The position numbers and the translations under genes are program-made. Positions 1 to 9,782 of a stretch of 64,000 bases of DNA are shown here, piece by piece. The stretch lies in NCBI GenBank assembly GCA_045805185.1, contig JBJMLS010000300.1, positions 11,063 to 75,062 on the forward strand, in the 5' to 3' direction. The DNA is from JAHEYF01 sp045805185. Lineage in GTDB: Bacteria > Bacteroidota > Bacteroidia > B-17B0 > Aurantibacillaceae. A model generated the notes under the pieces. That model ran no database searches. It was given only the letters and a program-made list of their open reading frames with translations, and had not been told where the DNA came from. Within the stretch, counting starts at the first letter, position 1. Every line of letters begins with the position of its first letter.

Positions 1-1757
1 GCCGTACCTGTCATGGCCACGATACAGTTGGATATGCCAATGTTGACCAAAGCGGCAATGATGTGAATTTATTCGACGACTGGCAATCCACCATGATGGC
101 GAATTCCGCTAAAGATCCTTTATGGAGAGCAAAGGTGAGTCATGAGATCTTAGTTGACCCGGCGCATTCACTCGCGCTTCAGGATAAATGCACTTCCTGT
201 CACGCGCCCATGGGGCATTTTACTTCAGTGTTCAAAGGTAATCCTCACTATGGCATTACCGAATTGGATAACGACACCTTGGGTCTTGACGGAGTTTCCT
301 GCACGGGATGTCATACCATCGGACCAAACGGCAATCAATATTCAGGGAACATTCCTTACGACACACTTCGAAATGAGTATGGTCCTTTTTATAATCCGAA
401 TACCGGCCCAATGCAATTGTATGTTGGCCTCACTCCCACTTACAGTTCGCACATGGAATCCTCGCGCGTTTGTTCCTCCTGCCATACGCTGCAGGTTGCT
501 TCTACGGACCTCAGCGGAGTTCCGACAGGAAGAACATTTACGGAGCAGGCCACTTTTCATGAATGGGAAAATTCTGGTTTTGCGCAGGATAATGTTACCT
601 GCCAGAATTGCCACATGCCACAGGTATTGGACTCGGTAGTAATTGCAAACGGCTACCTCAATCTTCCGCCCCGCTCTCCTTTCAACCGTCATAAATTCAT
701 GGGCGGAAATGCCTTTATGATCGACCTGATCAAGAACAATAAAAATAAGTTAGGCATTACGGTTCCTGATATCCGCTTCGATTCGACACTTGCCATCACT
801 AAAAAAAACCTTCGCTACAATTCAGTTGATCTGAAAATACTACAGGACAGCATTACAGTTGATACCGCATATTACCGTGTTCGCTTAATGAATAAGGCCG
901 GGCACAAATTCCCGTCCGGTTATCCGAGCAGAAGAGCGGTACTGCAATTTGTGGTAGTAGGAACAATGAACGATACACTTTTCCGGTCTGGGATCTTCAA
1001 TACGGGAGGAGAAGTCGTTGGAATTGGAACGCCTTTCGAACCCCATTATGAGCTCATTAATTCTTCCGGCCAGAACCAGGTTTATGAAATGGTAATGGGT
1101 GATGTGACCGGCACCAGAACAACTGTACTGGAAAGAGCGGACACCACCTTAAAGGATAACCGGCTGCCTCCTGAAGGTTTTGTTTCAACAGCCAGCGTTT
1201 ACGATACTGTTAAGATAGTAGGTAACGCCAATAACGACGCGGATTTCAATAAGTTCAGCGGAGGTGTGGAAGGAAGCGGAAAGGATTTTGTGCATTTCCG
1301 GATTCCGATTGCAGGCTTTCCTCCTGTATTCAGCGTATATTCCAGGATGTATTACCAAAGCGTTCCTCCAGCCTGGCTCCAGGAAATGTTCAGTTATTCC
1401 AGCGCTCCAATCGACTCGTTCAAGCTGATGTATAATTCCGCCAATAAGGCCCCTAACCTTGTGGATGCCGATTCCATTATGAACATTGCCGTAGGTATCG
1501 CAAAGAATAAAAACCTGATTGAAGTAATTGCCGCGCCTGATCCGAGCAGTGATGGCAATCTGGATCTCCTCTTTTCCGTTCCAACCGAGGTCTCCATGAT
1601 CCGGATCCTGGACCTGAATGGAAGAGTGCTCAGCAGTATGCGCGTCGGTAAAAAAGTGGAGCGCTTGCCTATACGTCTCCCCGAAGAAAAAGGCACTTAT
1701 ATCATTGATATCTATATTGATAATTCCCGGATAACCCGGAAAGTGATCCGCTTATAG
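1..1757 (+). CDS. Multiheme cytochrome c with T9SS type A tail (5' end outside window)
   Basis: The frame is open from base 1, so the gene starts upstream; the first in-frame GTG (63) is probably internal. Heme-binding CxxCH motifs are visible at 189-203 (CTSCH), 300-314 (CTGCH), 471-485 (CSSCH) and 600-614 (CQNCH). A fifth, xRTCH, spans the window edge at 1-14 and would be complete if the base before position 1 is T. The order of motifs and the EATFHEW-like stretch resemble the multiheme cytochrome families with c554-like arrangements. After about residue 270 a beta-rich region follows. The last 75 residues form a T9SS type A sorting domain (LDLNGRV, then KVIRL at the end). Inference: an electron-transfer or redox protein carried to the cell surface by T9SS. 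The substrate is unknown. Confidence 0.85.
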   Translation, partial: RTCHGHDTVGYANVDQSGNDVNLFDDWQSTMMANSAKDPLWRAKVSHEILVDPAHSLALQDKCTSCHAPMGHFTSVFKGNPHYGITELDNDTLGLDGVSCTGCHTIGPNGNQYSGNIPYDTLRNEYGPFYNPNTGPMQLYVGLTPTYSSHMESSRVCSSCHTLQVASTDLSGVPTGRTFTEQATFHEWENSGFAQDNVTCQNCHMPQVLDSVVIANGYLNLPPRSPFNRHKFMGGNAFMIDLIKNNKNKLGITVPDIRFDSTLAITKKNLRYNSVDLKILQDSITVDTAYYRVRLMNKAGHKFPSGYPSRRAVLQFVVVGTMNDTLFRSGIFNTGGEVVGIGTPFEPHYELINSSGQNQVYEMVMGDVTGTRTTVLERADTTLKDNRLPPEGFVSTASVYDTVKIVGNANNDADFNKFSGGVEGSGKDFVHFRIPIAGFPPVFSVYSRMYYQSVPPAWLQEMFSYSSAPIDSFKLMYNSANKAPNLVDADSIMNIAVGIAKNKNLIEVIAAPDPSSDGNLDLLFSVPTEVSMIRILDLNGRVLSSMRVGKKVERLPIRLPEEKGTYIIDIYIDNSRITRKVIRL

Positions 1758-1796
1758 TCCTTTCTTTACCATAATTCCGATATGAGGTAAAAATAT

Positions 1797-1826
1797 TTTG
1801 TATTTACCTTTAATTTAATACATTTG
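1797..1826 (+). promoter_or_regulatory. Bacteroidota-type promoter for the FG-GAP gene
   Basis: TTTG at 1797-1800 is followed after 18 nt by TACATTTG at 1819-1826. This matches the Bacteroidota TTTG / TAnnTTTG promoter pattern. The start codon of the next gene is at 1874, leaving a leader of about 40 nt. Confidence 0.6.
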
Positions 1827-1873
1827 ACAGGCCCACGTCAGTATTCTATCACTAAATACTAAATTAGAATCAC

Positions 1874-4789
1874 ATGAAAATAAAATTACCCATTTCAGGC
1901 ATGATCCGGATCTCGTGTTTTGCTTTAACCACATTAAGTTTAAACGCCCAGATCAGCTTTACGAACTCCAATGCAGTGCTGCATTCCAATACCGGTGTAT
2001 TGGGAAGTAATGCAAACGCGCGCAGCGGCAATTCAGTAACCGTTGCGGACATGAACTATGACGGCCTTGATGATATCTGCAAGCTTATCGATAATGGCGA
2101 GGTTCGCATTGAATACCAGCAACCCGGTGGAAGCTACACTTACCAGTATATTGGAACAATGGGCACCACTCAGGCCTGGGCCATGTGCGCCGGAGATGTG
2201 GATAAAAACGGGTATAAGGATGTGATCGCCGGATATGGAACTTTATTAAAGTTAATGAAGATAGGGCCATCCGGATCAATGGGTGTGACAACACTTCCAG
2301 GCTCTTATTTTGTACAGAATATCAATTTCATGGATGTAAACGCGGACGGCTGGATCGACATCTTTGCCTGTGATGACAATGCTTTTCCGAAATTATATTT
2401 GAACGACGGTACCGGAAGCTTCCCGTCTGAGGCTGGAAATACTGTAATAAATTTCGACGTGGCCCCCGGTCAGACGATCGGGTCTTCAAATGATGATTCC
2501 GGGAATTACGGAAGCGTTTGGACTGATTTCGATAACGATGGCGATGTTGACCTTTATGTAGCACACTGCCGTCAATCTGTTAGCAGCGGAACGGATGCAA
2601 GAAGGATCGATAAATTATTCGTGAATAACGGAAGCAATGTCTTTACAGAAATGGCTTCAACTTACGGAGTAGCCAGCGGTGATCAGGATTGGACCTCTTC
2701 TTTTGGAGATACCGATAACGATGGCGACTTTGATCTTTTTCTTACCAAGCACAACACCACTTCCAAATTATATACGAACGACGGTACCGGTCATTTCACT
2801 GCAGGAAATAACGTGACATTCGGAAGCATGCCGATGCAGGCGCAATTTGAAGACCTGGATAACGATGCTTTTGTTGACCTGATCATTACAGGAGATAACG
2901 ATCATCGTATTTACCACAATAACGGGAACGGAACCTTCAGCGATGTTACACCAGCAAATCTTACTGCTGGAAGTAACCTGCTTTCCTTTGCAACAGGCGA
3001 CCTGAACCACGATGGCAGGATAGACATTTATGGAAGCTATGGAACAACCTATAACAATCCCGGAACTCAGGATGATATTTTCTGGAAGAATACCACCAGC
3101 AACAGCAATCACTTTCTGACATTGGTTATGATCCCAAGCCTGAGCAACAAAGACGCCTTGGGGACCAAGGCGCGCATCTATGGCTCCTGGGGAGTTCAGA
3201 CCCGCGAAGTAAGAGCAGGTGAAAGTTATGGAACAATGAACAGCGGCCACCTGCATTTCGGATTGGGCGGCGCCACGGCAATAGACTCAGTGGTCGTAAC
3301 CTGGCCATCAGGCATAAAAACAGTCATTGCAAATCCAGGGGCTGATCAGTTCCTGAATGTCGGCGAACAAAATCCGTGTACTCTCTCTGGCGCAAGCATT
3401 TCACCTTCGGGTTCAACCAATCTTTGTACAGGCGATTCAATTACCTTAACCGCTACCTCAACCAGTACCGGCACCTATACTTATCTCTGGTCGACCGGCG
3501 CAACAACATCGAGTATCAACGTAAGCACTGCCGGTTCCTATGCGGTAACCATCACCGAGTCGGGCATGTGTAATTCCACCTCTCCTTCAGTATCGGTTAC
3601 CATTAATGCCAATGAAACGCCTTTGGTAACTGCATCTTCCTCTGTTCTTACTTTCTGCGAAGGGAACAGCGTTACACTTACCTCATCACCTGCATCTTCT
3701 TATGCCTGGTCGGATGGCTCAACCACGCAATCCATTGTAGTGACCACCAGCGGAAATTATTCCGTTACGATCCAGGGAGCTTGTCAAAGCTGGAGCTCCA
3801 CTGCTACTTCAGTTACCGTTCTTCCTGCACCTGCTGTGCCTTCAGGATCCGACATTTATATTTCGGGTCCGCAGAGCGTCACGCTTACTGCTACCGGAAA
3901 CAGCGACGTTTGGTTCGACGCTCCAACAGGCGGTAACCAGGTCGGAACCGGAAATAACTACACAACCGGCATTGTAACACAGGATACCACTTTTTATGTG
4001 GAAGATCAGAATTCCTATGGAGGAAGCAGCGCCTTTACCGGACAGACTTACCATTACGGAAGTAGTTACAGCGGAAGTACAGCAACAAATGCTTATTCCA
4101 TCTTTGATGTCCTGAATCCCTGCACATTGAATACGGTAAAAGTGTATACCGATACTCCGGGCAACCGCCTGATTGAATTAAGGAACAGTTCCGGAACCGT
4201 TATCAATAGCGTAATGGTTAATATTCCTGTCGATACGAGCGTGATCACCCTGAACTTTCCTTTAGCAGTAGGCAACGGTTACCAGCTGGGCACCAATGCT
4301 GCGCAAAACAACACACTGCTCGGATATGCATCACCGCGCTTAAAACGCAGCAGCAGCAATGTTACTTATCCGTATACCTTAGCTAACCTGGTAAGCATTA
4401 CCAATTCTTCGCAGGGTTCCACAGTATATTATTATTTCTACGATTGGAACGTAGTTGAGGCCCCAAGCATTTGCCCGGGCCCGCGTCATCCGCAATCCGT
4501 ATTGTTCAACGTGGTTGGTATAAATGAATCTGCAACTATGAACACCTTTTCCGTATTTCCAAATCCTGCAAAAGGATCCGTGAACATTGTTGTGAATAAG
4601 GATTACAGCACACCAATACTTATCGAGCTCACTGATCTTACTGGTCGCATTGTTGCAACCCAATCCGTATCAAAGATCGCTAAAGGACAACAATTGAACT
4701 TTAACCTGGCTGAAGTTGCCCAGGGCGCTTATTTTCTTAAACTGAAAAACGACACTACACAGCTTATCAAAAAGCTGATCGTAGAATAA
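1874..4789 (+). CDS. Secreted FG-GAP/VCBS and ASPIC/UnbV repeat protein, T9SS type A
   Basis: 971 residues. A signal peptide ends near SLNAQ. Residues about 55-400 hold at least seven FG-GAP/VCBS blades with Asp-rich calcium-type loops (DYDGLDD, DKNGYKD, DADGWID, DNDGDVD, DNDGDFD, DNDAFVD, DHDGRID as read in each repeat, with small variations). Around 415-500 lies an ASPIC/UnbV domain (the LHFGLGGA and VTWPSG signatures). Two Ig-like repeats of the YLWSTGATT type follow, then a further beta domain. The final 75 residues are a T9SS type A sorting domain (SVFPNPAKGS, LTDLTGRIV, KKLIVE). Inference: a cell-surface or released adhesin or binding protein. Its own promoter and the terminator after it suggest a single-gene unit. 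Confidence 0.9.
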   Translation: MKIKLPISGMIRISCFALTTLSLNAQISFTNSNAVLHSNTGVLGSNANARSGNSVTVADMNYDGLDDICKLIDNGEVRIEYQQPGGSYTYQYIGTMGTTQAWAMCAGDVDKNGYKDVIAGYGTLLKLMKIGPSGSMGVTTLPGSYFVQNINFMDVNADGWIDIFACDDNAFPKLYLNDGTGSFPSEAGNTVINFDVAPGQTIGSSNDDSGNYGSVWTDFDNDGDVDLYVAHCRQSVSSGTDARRIDKLFVNNGSNVFTEMASTYGVASGDQDWTSSFGDTDNDGDFDLFLTKHNTTSKLYTNDGTGHFTAGNNVTFGSMPMQAQFEDLDNDAFVDLIITGDNDHRIYHNNGNGTFSDVTPANLTAGSNLLSFATGDLNHDGRIDIYGSYGTTYNNPGTQDDIFWKNTTSNSNHFLTLVMIPSLSNKDALGTKARIYGSWGVQTREVRAGESYGTMNSGHLHFGLGGATAIDSVVVTWPSGIKTVIANPGADQFLNVGEQNPCTLSGASISPSGSTNLCTGDSITLTATSTSTGTYTYLWSTGATTSSINVSTAGSYAVTITESGMCNSTSPSVSVTINANETPLVTASSSVLTFCEGNSVTLTSSPASSYAWSDGSTTQSIVVTTSGNYSVTIQGACQSWSSTATSVTVLPAPAVPSGSDIYISGPQSVTLTATGNSDVWFDAPTGGNQVGTGNNYTTGIVTQDTTFYVEDQNSYGGSSAFTGQTYHYGSSYSGSTATNAYSIFDVLNPCTLNTVKVYTDTPGNRLIELRNSSGTVINSVMVNIPVDTSVITLNFPLAVGNGYQLGTNAAQNNTLLGYASPRLKRSSSNVTYPYTLANLVSITNSSQGSTVYYYFYDWNVVEAPSICPGPRHPQSVLFNVVGINESATMNTFSVFPNPAKGSVNIVVNKDYSTPILIELTDLTGRIVATQSVSKIAKGQQLNFNLAEVAQGAYFLKLKNDTTQLIKKLIVE

Positions 4790-4808
4790 ATCTATTTTTT
4801 TACTGAAG

Positions 4809-4838
4809 AAGGGGGACGCTTTAGTGTCCCCCTTTTTT
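4809..4838 (+). terminator. Rho-independent terminator after the FG-GAP gene
   Basis: GGGGGAC at 4811-4817 pairs with GTCCCCC at 4826-4832 around an 8-nt loop and is followed by six T. It lies about 20 nt after the stop codon. Confidence 0.9.
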
Positions 4839-4888
4839 ATTTACAGTATTCGATTTCCTCAATTACATTATTTGGACTATTTTTATAA

Positions 4889-7144
4889 ATGCTAATCGTA
4901 TTAAGGGTGAAGTCTTTTCTGAGGTCATATTTCGTATTCTTAACTTTACTCTGCAGCTTTTCGCTCACAGCGGTTCCGGATTCGCTTGTGTACCGGATCG
5001 GCGCTAAGGAACATTTGAATATCACATTCACGGGTAATTTAAAACAGGAGATCCGGAGTTCAAAAAGACTCGTCAACTGCTTTTTGTATAAGATCGGAAG
5101 CAATTATAAATGGGCAACTCCTGCATTTAATGATTCGGGGTGGACGAGAATACATCCCGACCTCGAAGACCTTGCAGAACATACTGATACCATACCTGTG
5201 CTTTGGCTCCGCCTTCATTTTCGTGCCGGGCCCGAAATGCTTCACAAAACCATCGGGCTCAAAATGGAACACCTCGGCGCATCCGAGATTTACCTCGATG
5301 GAAAATTACTCAGGGCTTATGGATTCGTCAGTAATGATGTGAACAAAGAGATTTGTGAGAATCCCAAGAACAGCATTATTGGTTTTTCCTTGAATGATAC
5401 GCTTGAACACTTGCTTGCTATTCGTTATTCCAATGTTCACTATACCACTTATCTCAAGCACGACGAGAATACACCCGGACTAAACCCCGGCTTCATAGAT
5501 TTTGAGGAAGAATACAGTTCAATGAATGACGTTACTACCTATGTTTCCATTGCCTGCGCATCCTTATTCGCTTTCTTTCTTGCGCTGAGCCTTGTTCACC
5601 TTCTTATATTCTCATTCGACCGGGAAAAAAAATTCAACCTCTATCACAGCATTTTTGTGGGGATCTTCGGGATCATCTTTTTACTGCCCATCATTTACCA
5701 GAACAGTTCAAATCCCGTATTGACTGTAAAACTGAAGTTTTATGCAGAGTACCTGACACCCATCTTTTTTATTTCCCTTCTGGCTCTACTCTATAACCTT
5801 TTTCAAAAACCACTGGGGAAATTCTTTTACATCTGCCTGATCTCAACCGGCGTCCTGATCCTGATCCGCTTTTTCAGCGAAGGTCTTTTCGACGCGCTTT
5901 GCCCTTTTGTGTTTTTCACGATCTACGTAAGCTCTACCGTTATTGCCATTAAAGCCATCCGTCAAAAATTACCAGGAGCCAAAATAGTAGGCTGGGGCGT
6001 TATTCTATTCACACTTTGCATATTTGCCGCGATCTTTATTTCTACCCTGGCGGCTATGATCGGCAAAGAAGCGCTTAGCGGAGTCGGAGCGCTGGTGGCA
6101 ATTATATTATTAGTGTTTGCATTGCTAAGCATGCCCTTGTCCATGTCGGTATACCTTGCCGTTGACTTCGCGCGCGCGAACAAGACACTGAAGAAGCAGA
6201 TCTCGCAGATCGAAGAGCTTTCACAGCAATCACTTCTGCAGGAACAGGAAAAAAAGCAGATCCTGGAAAACCAGAATAAATTACTGGAGCAGCAGGTGAT
6301 GGAACGTACCACGGAGATCCTGACCAAAAATGAAATTCTCGAGGATCAGAAGAAAGAGATCATGGATAGTATAACTTATGCCAGCCGGATCCAGGAAGCC
6401 ATATTACCTGATATCAATGAGATCAAAAAAACACTTCCTCAAAGCTTCGTCCTGTTTAAACCCAAAGACATTGTCAGCGGTGATTTTTATTATTTCCACA
6501 ACAGTTCAGGCGCGCTTTCCAAAGACATGCAAAACGCTTCTGTATTTATTGCCGCTGTTGATTGCACCGGTCATGGAGTGCCCGGAGCCTTCATGAGCAT
6601 GCTGGGCAAGGAGAGCCTTGATAAGGCCATTTCCGTTTCGGATGTTCCTTCAGAAATTCTTTCTCTTCTCAATAAATATGTAAAGCAATCCCTCAAGCAG
6701 GACAATAACAAAGATGCGACGCGTGATGGAATGGATATCGCTTTTTGTAAGATCGTATCGCGCGGGAATGAGTCCGGTGCGCATATTTATTTTTCAGGAG
6801 CAAATCGCCCGATCTGGATCATCCGGAAAGATACGCGCGAAGTACAGGAAATCAAAGCGACCAAAACCGCGATCGGAGGCTTAACTCCTACAGATCAAAC
6901 ATTCGATCAGCACGAGATCATTCTTCACCCCGGAGATACCATATACCTGACCAGCGATGGCTACGCCGATCAATTCAGTCCTGAAGACAAGAAACTGATG
7001 ACGCGTAAATTCAAAGAAGTGCTTCTCTCTATTTGTGATAAACCGATGCACGAACAGGAAAAGCACCTGAAAGATTTTCATGTGAACTGGAAAGGATTAA
7101 TGGAACAAACGGATGATATCCTGGTGATCGGGATCAGGATTTGA
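4889..7144 (+). CDS. 7TM-DISM receptor with SpoIIE-type PP2C phosphatase domain
   Basis: 751 residues. A signal-like hydrophobic N-terminus is followed by an extracellular jelly-roll sensor region (about 30-200). About seven hydrophobic helices span 215-420 (7TM-DISM arrangement). A coiled coil (about 430-485) and the linker DSITYASRIQEAILP come next, then a SpoIIE-type phosphatase domain (about 520-751). The phosphatase metal and core motifs are present: VDCTGHGVPGAFMS, SGANRP, TSDGYADQ and a closing QTDDILVIGI. In this family the phosphatase removes phosphate from Ser/Thr of partner-switching proteins; the ligand and target here are unknown. A second phosphatase domain (20720-21577) and a receptor without the phosphatase (61980-63392) lie in the same window. 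Confidence 0.9.
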   Translation: MLIVLRVKSFLRSYFVFLTLLCSFSLTAVPDSLVYRIGAKEHLNITFTGNLKQEIRSSKRLVNCFLYKIGSNYKWATPAFNDSGWTRIHPDLEDLAEHTDTIPVLWLRLHFRAGPEMLHKTIGLKMEHLGASEIYLDGKLLRAYGFVSNDVNKEICENPKNSIIGFSLNDTLEHLLAIRYSNVHYTTYLKHDENTPGLNPGFIDFEEEYSSMNDVTTYVSIACASLFAFFLALSLVHLLIFSFDREKKFNLYHSIFVGIFGIIFLLPIIYQNSSNPVLTVKLKFYAEYLTPIFFISLLALLYNLFQKPLGKFFYICLISTGVLILIRFFSEGLFDALCPFVFFTIYVSSTVIAIKAIRQKLPGAKIVGWGVILFTLCIFAAIFISTLAAMIGKEALSGVGALVAIILLVFALLSMPLSMSVYLAVDFARANKTLKKQISQIEELSQQSLLQEQEKKQILENQNKLLEQQVMERTTEILTKNEILEDQKKEIMDSITYASRIQEAILPDINEIKKTLPQSFVLFKPKDIVSGDFYYFHNSSGALSKDMQNASVFIAAVDCTGHGVPGAFMSMLGKESLDKAISVSDVPSEILSLLNKYVKQSLKQDNNKDATRDGMDIAFCKIVSRGNESGAHIYFSGANRPIWIIRKDTREVQEIKATKTAIGGLTPTDQTFDQHEIILHPGDTIYLTSDGYADQFSPEDKKLMTRKFKEVLLSICDKPMHEQEKHLKDFHVNWKGLMEQTDDILVIGIRI

Positions 7145-7215
7145 TTTGAGCGCCAATATTTAAATACTTTTTTCATTTAAACCCCGTTAGCCTTATAATT
7201 CATTTTCCCCGATCC

Positions 7216-8253
7216 ATGAAGTTTTACCTCCTCACATTTTGTTCAGCTTTCTTTTTTTCGGCCACAGCGCAGAGAACAAACCTGTATACCTCTAAAAACT
7301 TCTTCAACCTATACGATGAATTTGAATATAAAAGAGACCTCCTTCGCTTCCTGGATATAAAGAAAGGGGATGTCATTGCAGATGTGGGTGCAGGAGAAGG
7401 ACATAATGATGCGGCATTGTCATTGTTATACGACAGTGTTACGTTTTACATCGAAGACATCAATCCAAAAGTCCTGAATCAGAAAAAACTAAATAAACAG
7501 GTAAAAAAATACACTAAAAAGAAAGTTTCCCTTCAGACCAACACTTTCAGATTCGTAATAGGAACCTATACTTCCACAAATCTGCCGGACGGGTTCTTTG
7601 ATAAAATACTGATGATCGCTTCCTTTCATGAATTTACTCAAATGGACGAGATGATCGCCGATCTCGCAAAAAAATTAAAACCAAGAGGGAAAATATACAT
7701 ACTGGAGGCATTTTCTCTTCCTGAAAAGACAATTTATTGTGAAGATCATCACAAAGGTTACCGCATTGAAGAAGCCGTCGAAATCATGAAGAAACAAGGC
7801 TTTTACCTTACAAAAATGAAGAGTCCGGAAAGCAATATTGTGGATTATACCAATTGCCTTTCCTTCGAAAAAGCAGGAAACGCTTCCAACAGTTTTTACA
7901 CGGATAAAACGGCGACGGATGTGCTCCTGCAGGAAACTTTTAGGCTTAACGAACAGGCATTTGCTTCAGATTCTACACAAGTGAGAAAACTCACGGATTC
8001 ACTCATCGGGAAACTAACTGCATTAACACACATATACATTGCCTTTGAATGCTGGCTGAAGAATATTGGCTTGAAATACATGAAGAAAAAAGAGTATGAG
8101 GCGGCAATAAATATATTCAAAGTGAATATTCAGCTTTTTCCTGGATCGCATTACAACTATTACCAGCTGGGAAAGGCCTATAAAGCAACTAAGCAAAGCG
8201 AACTCGCCAGGTTATATTTTGGCAAGGCAAAGGCGCTTGATTCGGTTCAATAA
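7216..8253 (+). CDS. Exported class I SAM-dependent methyltransferase with C-terminal TPR
   Basis: 345 residues. The N-terminus looks like a signal peptide ending near FSATAQR. The SAM-binding motif I is VIADVGAGEGHND (about residues 54-66), with an acidic residue after beta 2 (YIEDINP). A later strand reads KPRGKIYILEAF, typical of Methyltransf_11/25-type folds. Residues about 285-345 form one or two TPR helices pairs (YEAAINIFKVNIQLFPGS, then YYQLGKAYKA). A methyltransferase with an export signal is unusual because SAM is cytoplasmic; the hydrophobic start might instead be a membrane anchor. Substrate unknown. Confidence 0.75.
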   Translation: MKFYLLTFCSAFFFSATAQRTNLYTSKNFFNLYDEFEYKRDLLRFLDIKKGDVIADVGAGEGHNDAALSLLYDSVTFYIEDINPKVLNQKKLNKQVKKYTKKKVSLQTNTFRFVIGTYTSTNLPDGFFDKILMIASFHEFTQMDEMIADLAKKLKPRGKIYILEAFSLPEKTIYCEDHHKGYRIEEAVEIMKKQGFYLTKMKSPESNIVDYTNCLSFEKAGNASNSFYTDKTATDVLLQETFRLNEQAFASDSTQVRKLTDSLIGKLTALTHIYIAFECWLKNIGLKYMKKKEYEAAINIFKVNIQLFPGSHYNYYQLGKAYKATKQSELARLYFGKAKALDSVQ

Positions 8254-8326
8254 GACAAAAAGGTATAATCCCCGGTCATTTTTCACTTCATTGTTTTTTG
8301 TAAATTTCGATCCAATATAAATCGAA

Positions 8327-8977
8327 ATGAAGATCCTGCAAACAGAAATGCTGAGTAATGATCTTGCAGGGACAAGGAAGTTTTACCACGACAGTCTTGG
8401 ATTAAAGATCAAAAACGAAAGCGAAAATGTGCTGTCTTTTGAGGTTGGTTCCTCAACGCTTGCTTTTAAAAAAACAGGGGCCGCCGCTGTTTACCATTTT
8501 GCTTTTACTGTTCCGCGAAACAAAACCGAAGAAGCGCTGAAATGGATCTCTGCGAAGACGCAGCCTATTCCGGTTAATGAAAAGAGCATCGCTGAGTTTG
8601 ATAACTGGAACGCCCGCTCCATTTACTTTTACGATAACAACCGGAATATCCTGGAATTCATTGCGCGCATGGATCTCGACAATTCATCTGACACGGATTT
8701 CAGTTCTGCCTCCATTCTTTCCTTAAGCGAGGCTGCAGTAGTGACAGATGATGTAATTTCACTTGCAGACCGGCTCAAAGCGAAATATGGCATCCCGCTG
8801 TTCGACAAGCAGCCTTTGAAAGAGAACTTTGCCGCCTGTGGGAACGATGAAGGATTAATTATACTTTCCCAACCCGGCCGTCATTGGTACCCGACTGAAC
8901 AACCGGCGCATAAACATTACAGTAAAATCCTGGTTTCGCAGTCGGGAAAACAACACGAAATAATATTCAACCCTTAA
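8327..8977 (+). CDS. VOC (glyoxalase/dioxygenase-like) family protein
   Basis: 216 residues. The N-terminal half has the VOC pattern: a first strand, TRKFYHDSLGLK, a second strand ending in SSTLAFKK, and a closing segment SIYFYDNNRNILEFIAR with the typical metal-ligand-type Glu. The C-terminal half looks like a diverged second VOC module. The precise reaction cannot be read from the sequence. The next gene begins 10 nt downstream, and the two plus the thioesterase look like one operon. A TAAATTTC box at 8301-8308 may be part of the promoter. Confidence 0.8.
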   Translation: MKILQTEMLSNDLAGTRKFYHDSLGLKIKNESENVLSFEVGSSTLAFKKTGAAAVYHFAFTVPRNKTEEALKWISAKTQPIPVNEKSIAEFDNWNARSIYFYDNNRNILEFIARMDLDNSSDTDFSSASILSLSEAAVVTDDVISLADRLKAKYGIPLFDKQPLKENFAACGNDEGLIILSQPGRHWYPTEQPAHKHYSKILVSQSGKQHEIIFNP

Positions 8978-8987
8978 CAATTAACAA

Positions 8988-9773
8988 ATGAAACTCCGGA
9001 TGTACCAGGTAGATGCTTTTACGGAAAAGCTTTTTGGCGGAAATCCTGCCGCGGTTGTTCCGCTTACAACCTGGCTGAGCGACGAGCTGTTGCAAAACAT
9101 TGCTATGGAGAATAACCTGGCAGAAACCGCATTCTATGTAAAAAAAGAGAACATCTTTCACATCCGCTGGTTTACACCGATAGTGGAAGTTGACCTGTGC
9201 GGACATGCAACGCTTGCCACTGCGCACGTTCTTTTCAATCATGAAAATCATACAGGAAAAGAAATCCTGTTCGATTCGAGAAGCGGAGAGTTAAAAGTAA
9301 GCCGGAATGAGGGCTTACTCACACTTGACTTTCCTGAAGATATTTTTCATGAAGTGGAGCTCAGCGATGAGCTTTGCTCCGGATTTAATTTCCGGCCAGT
9401 AAAAGCATTCAAAGGTAAAACGGATTATATGCTCGTGTTTGAAAATGAAACACAGATCAGAAACATCCGGCCCGATTATTCCGCCATTTCAAAAATGGGT
9501 GGGCGGGGAGTTATTGCAACTGCTAAAGGCGATACCGTTGATTTCGTTTCACGTTTTTTTGCACCCCAGTCGGGGATAAATGAAGATCCCGTTACCGGCT
9601 CGGCGCATACCACCTTAACTCCCTATTGGGCGGAGTTCATAGACAAAACAGAACTGACCGCAACACAGCTTTCTCCGCGGCAGGGACAACTGGTATGCAA
9701 GCTTTCAGGAGACAGGATCCTGATCAGCGGTAAGGCACGAACTTTTTTGAAAGGGGAAATAGAAATTGATTAA
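8988..9773 (+). CDS. PhzF-family isomerase/epimerase-like protein
   Basis: 261 residues, close to the usual family length. PhzF hallmarks are present: MYQVDAFTEKLFGGNPAAVV at the start, NLAETAFY with the catalytic-type Glu (about residue 46), the CGHATLA motif and EDPVTGSAHTTL in the C-terminal half. Family members have a diaminopimelate-epimerase fold and act as isomerases; the substrate in non-phenazine bacteria is generally unknown. It sits between the VOC gene (10 nt) and the thioesterase gene (9 nt), so co-transcription is likely. Confidence 0.9.
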   Translation: MKLRMYQVDAFTEKLFGGNPAAVVPLTTWLSDELLQNIAMENNLAETAFYVKKENIFHIRWFTPIVEVDLCGHATLATAHVLFNHENHTGKEILFDSRSGELKVSRNEGLLTLDFPEDIFHEVELSDELCSGFNFRPVKAFKGKTDYMLVFENETQIRNIRPDYSAISKMGGRGVIATAKGDTVDFVSRFFAPQSGINEDPVTGSAHTTLTPYWAEFIDKTELTATQLSPRQGQLVCKLSGDRILISGKARTFLKGEIEID

Positions 9774-9782
9774 CTTGGTGAA

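Noticed and set aside
63..65. GTG at 63 as start of the cytochrome gene.
   Set aside because: The frame is open to base 1 and a further CxxCH-type motif lies upstream of it, so the gene starts outside the window.
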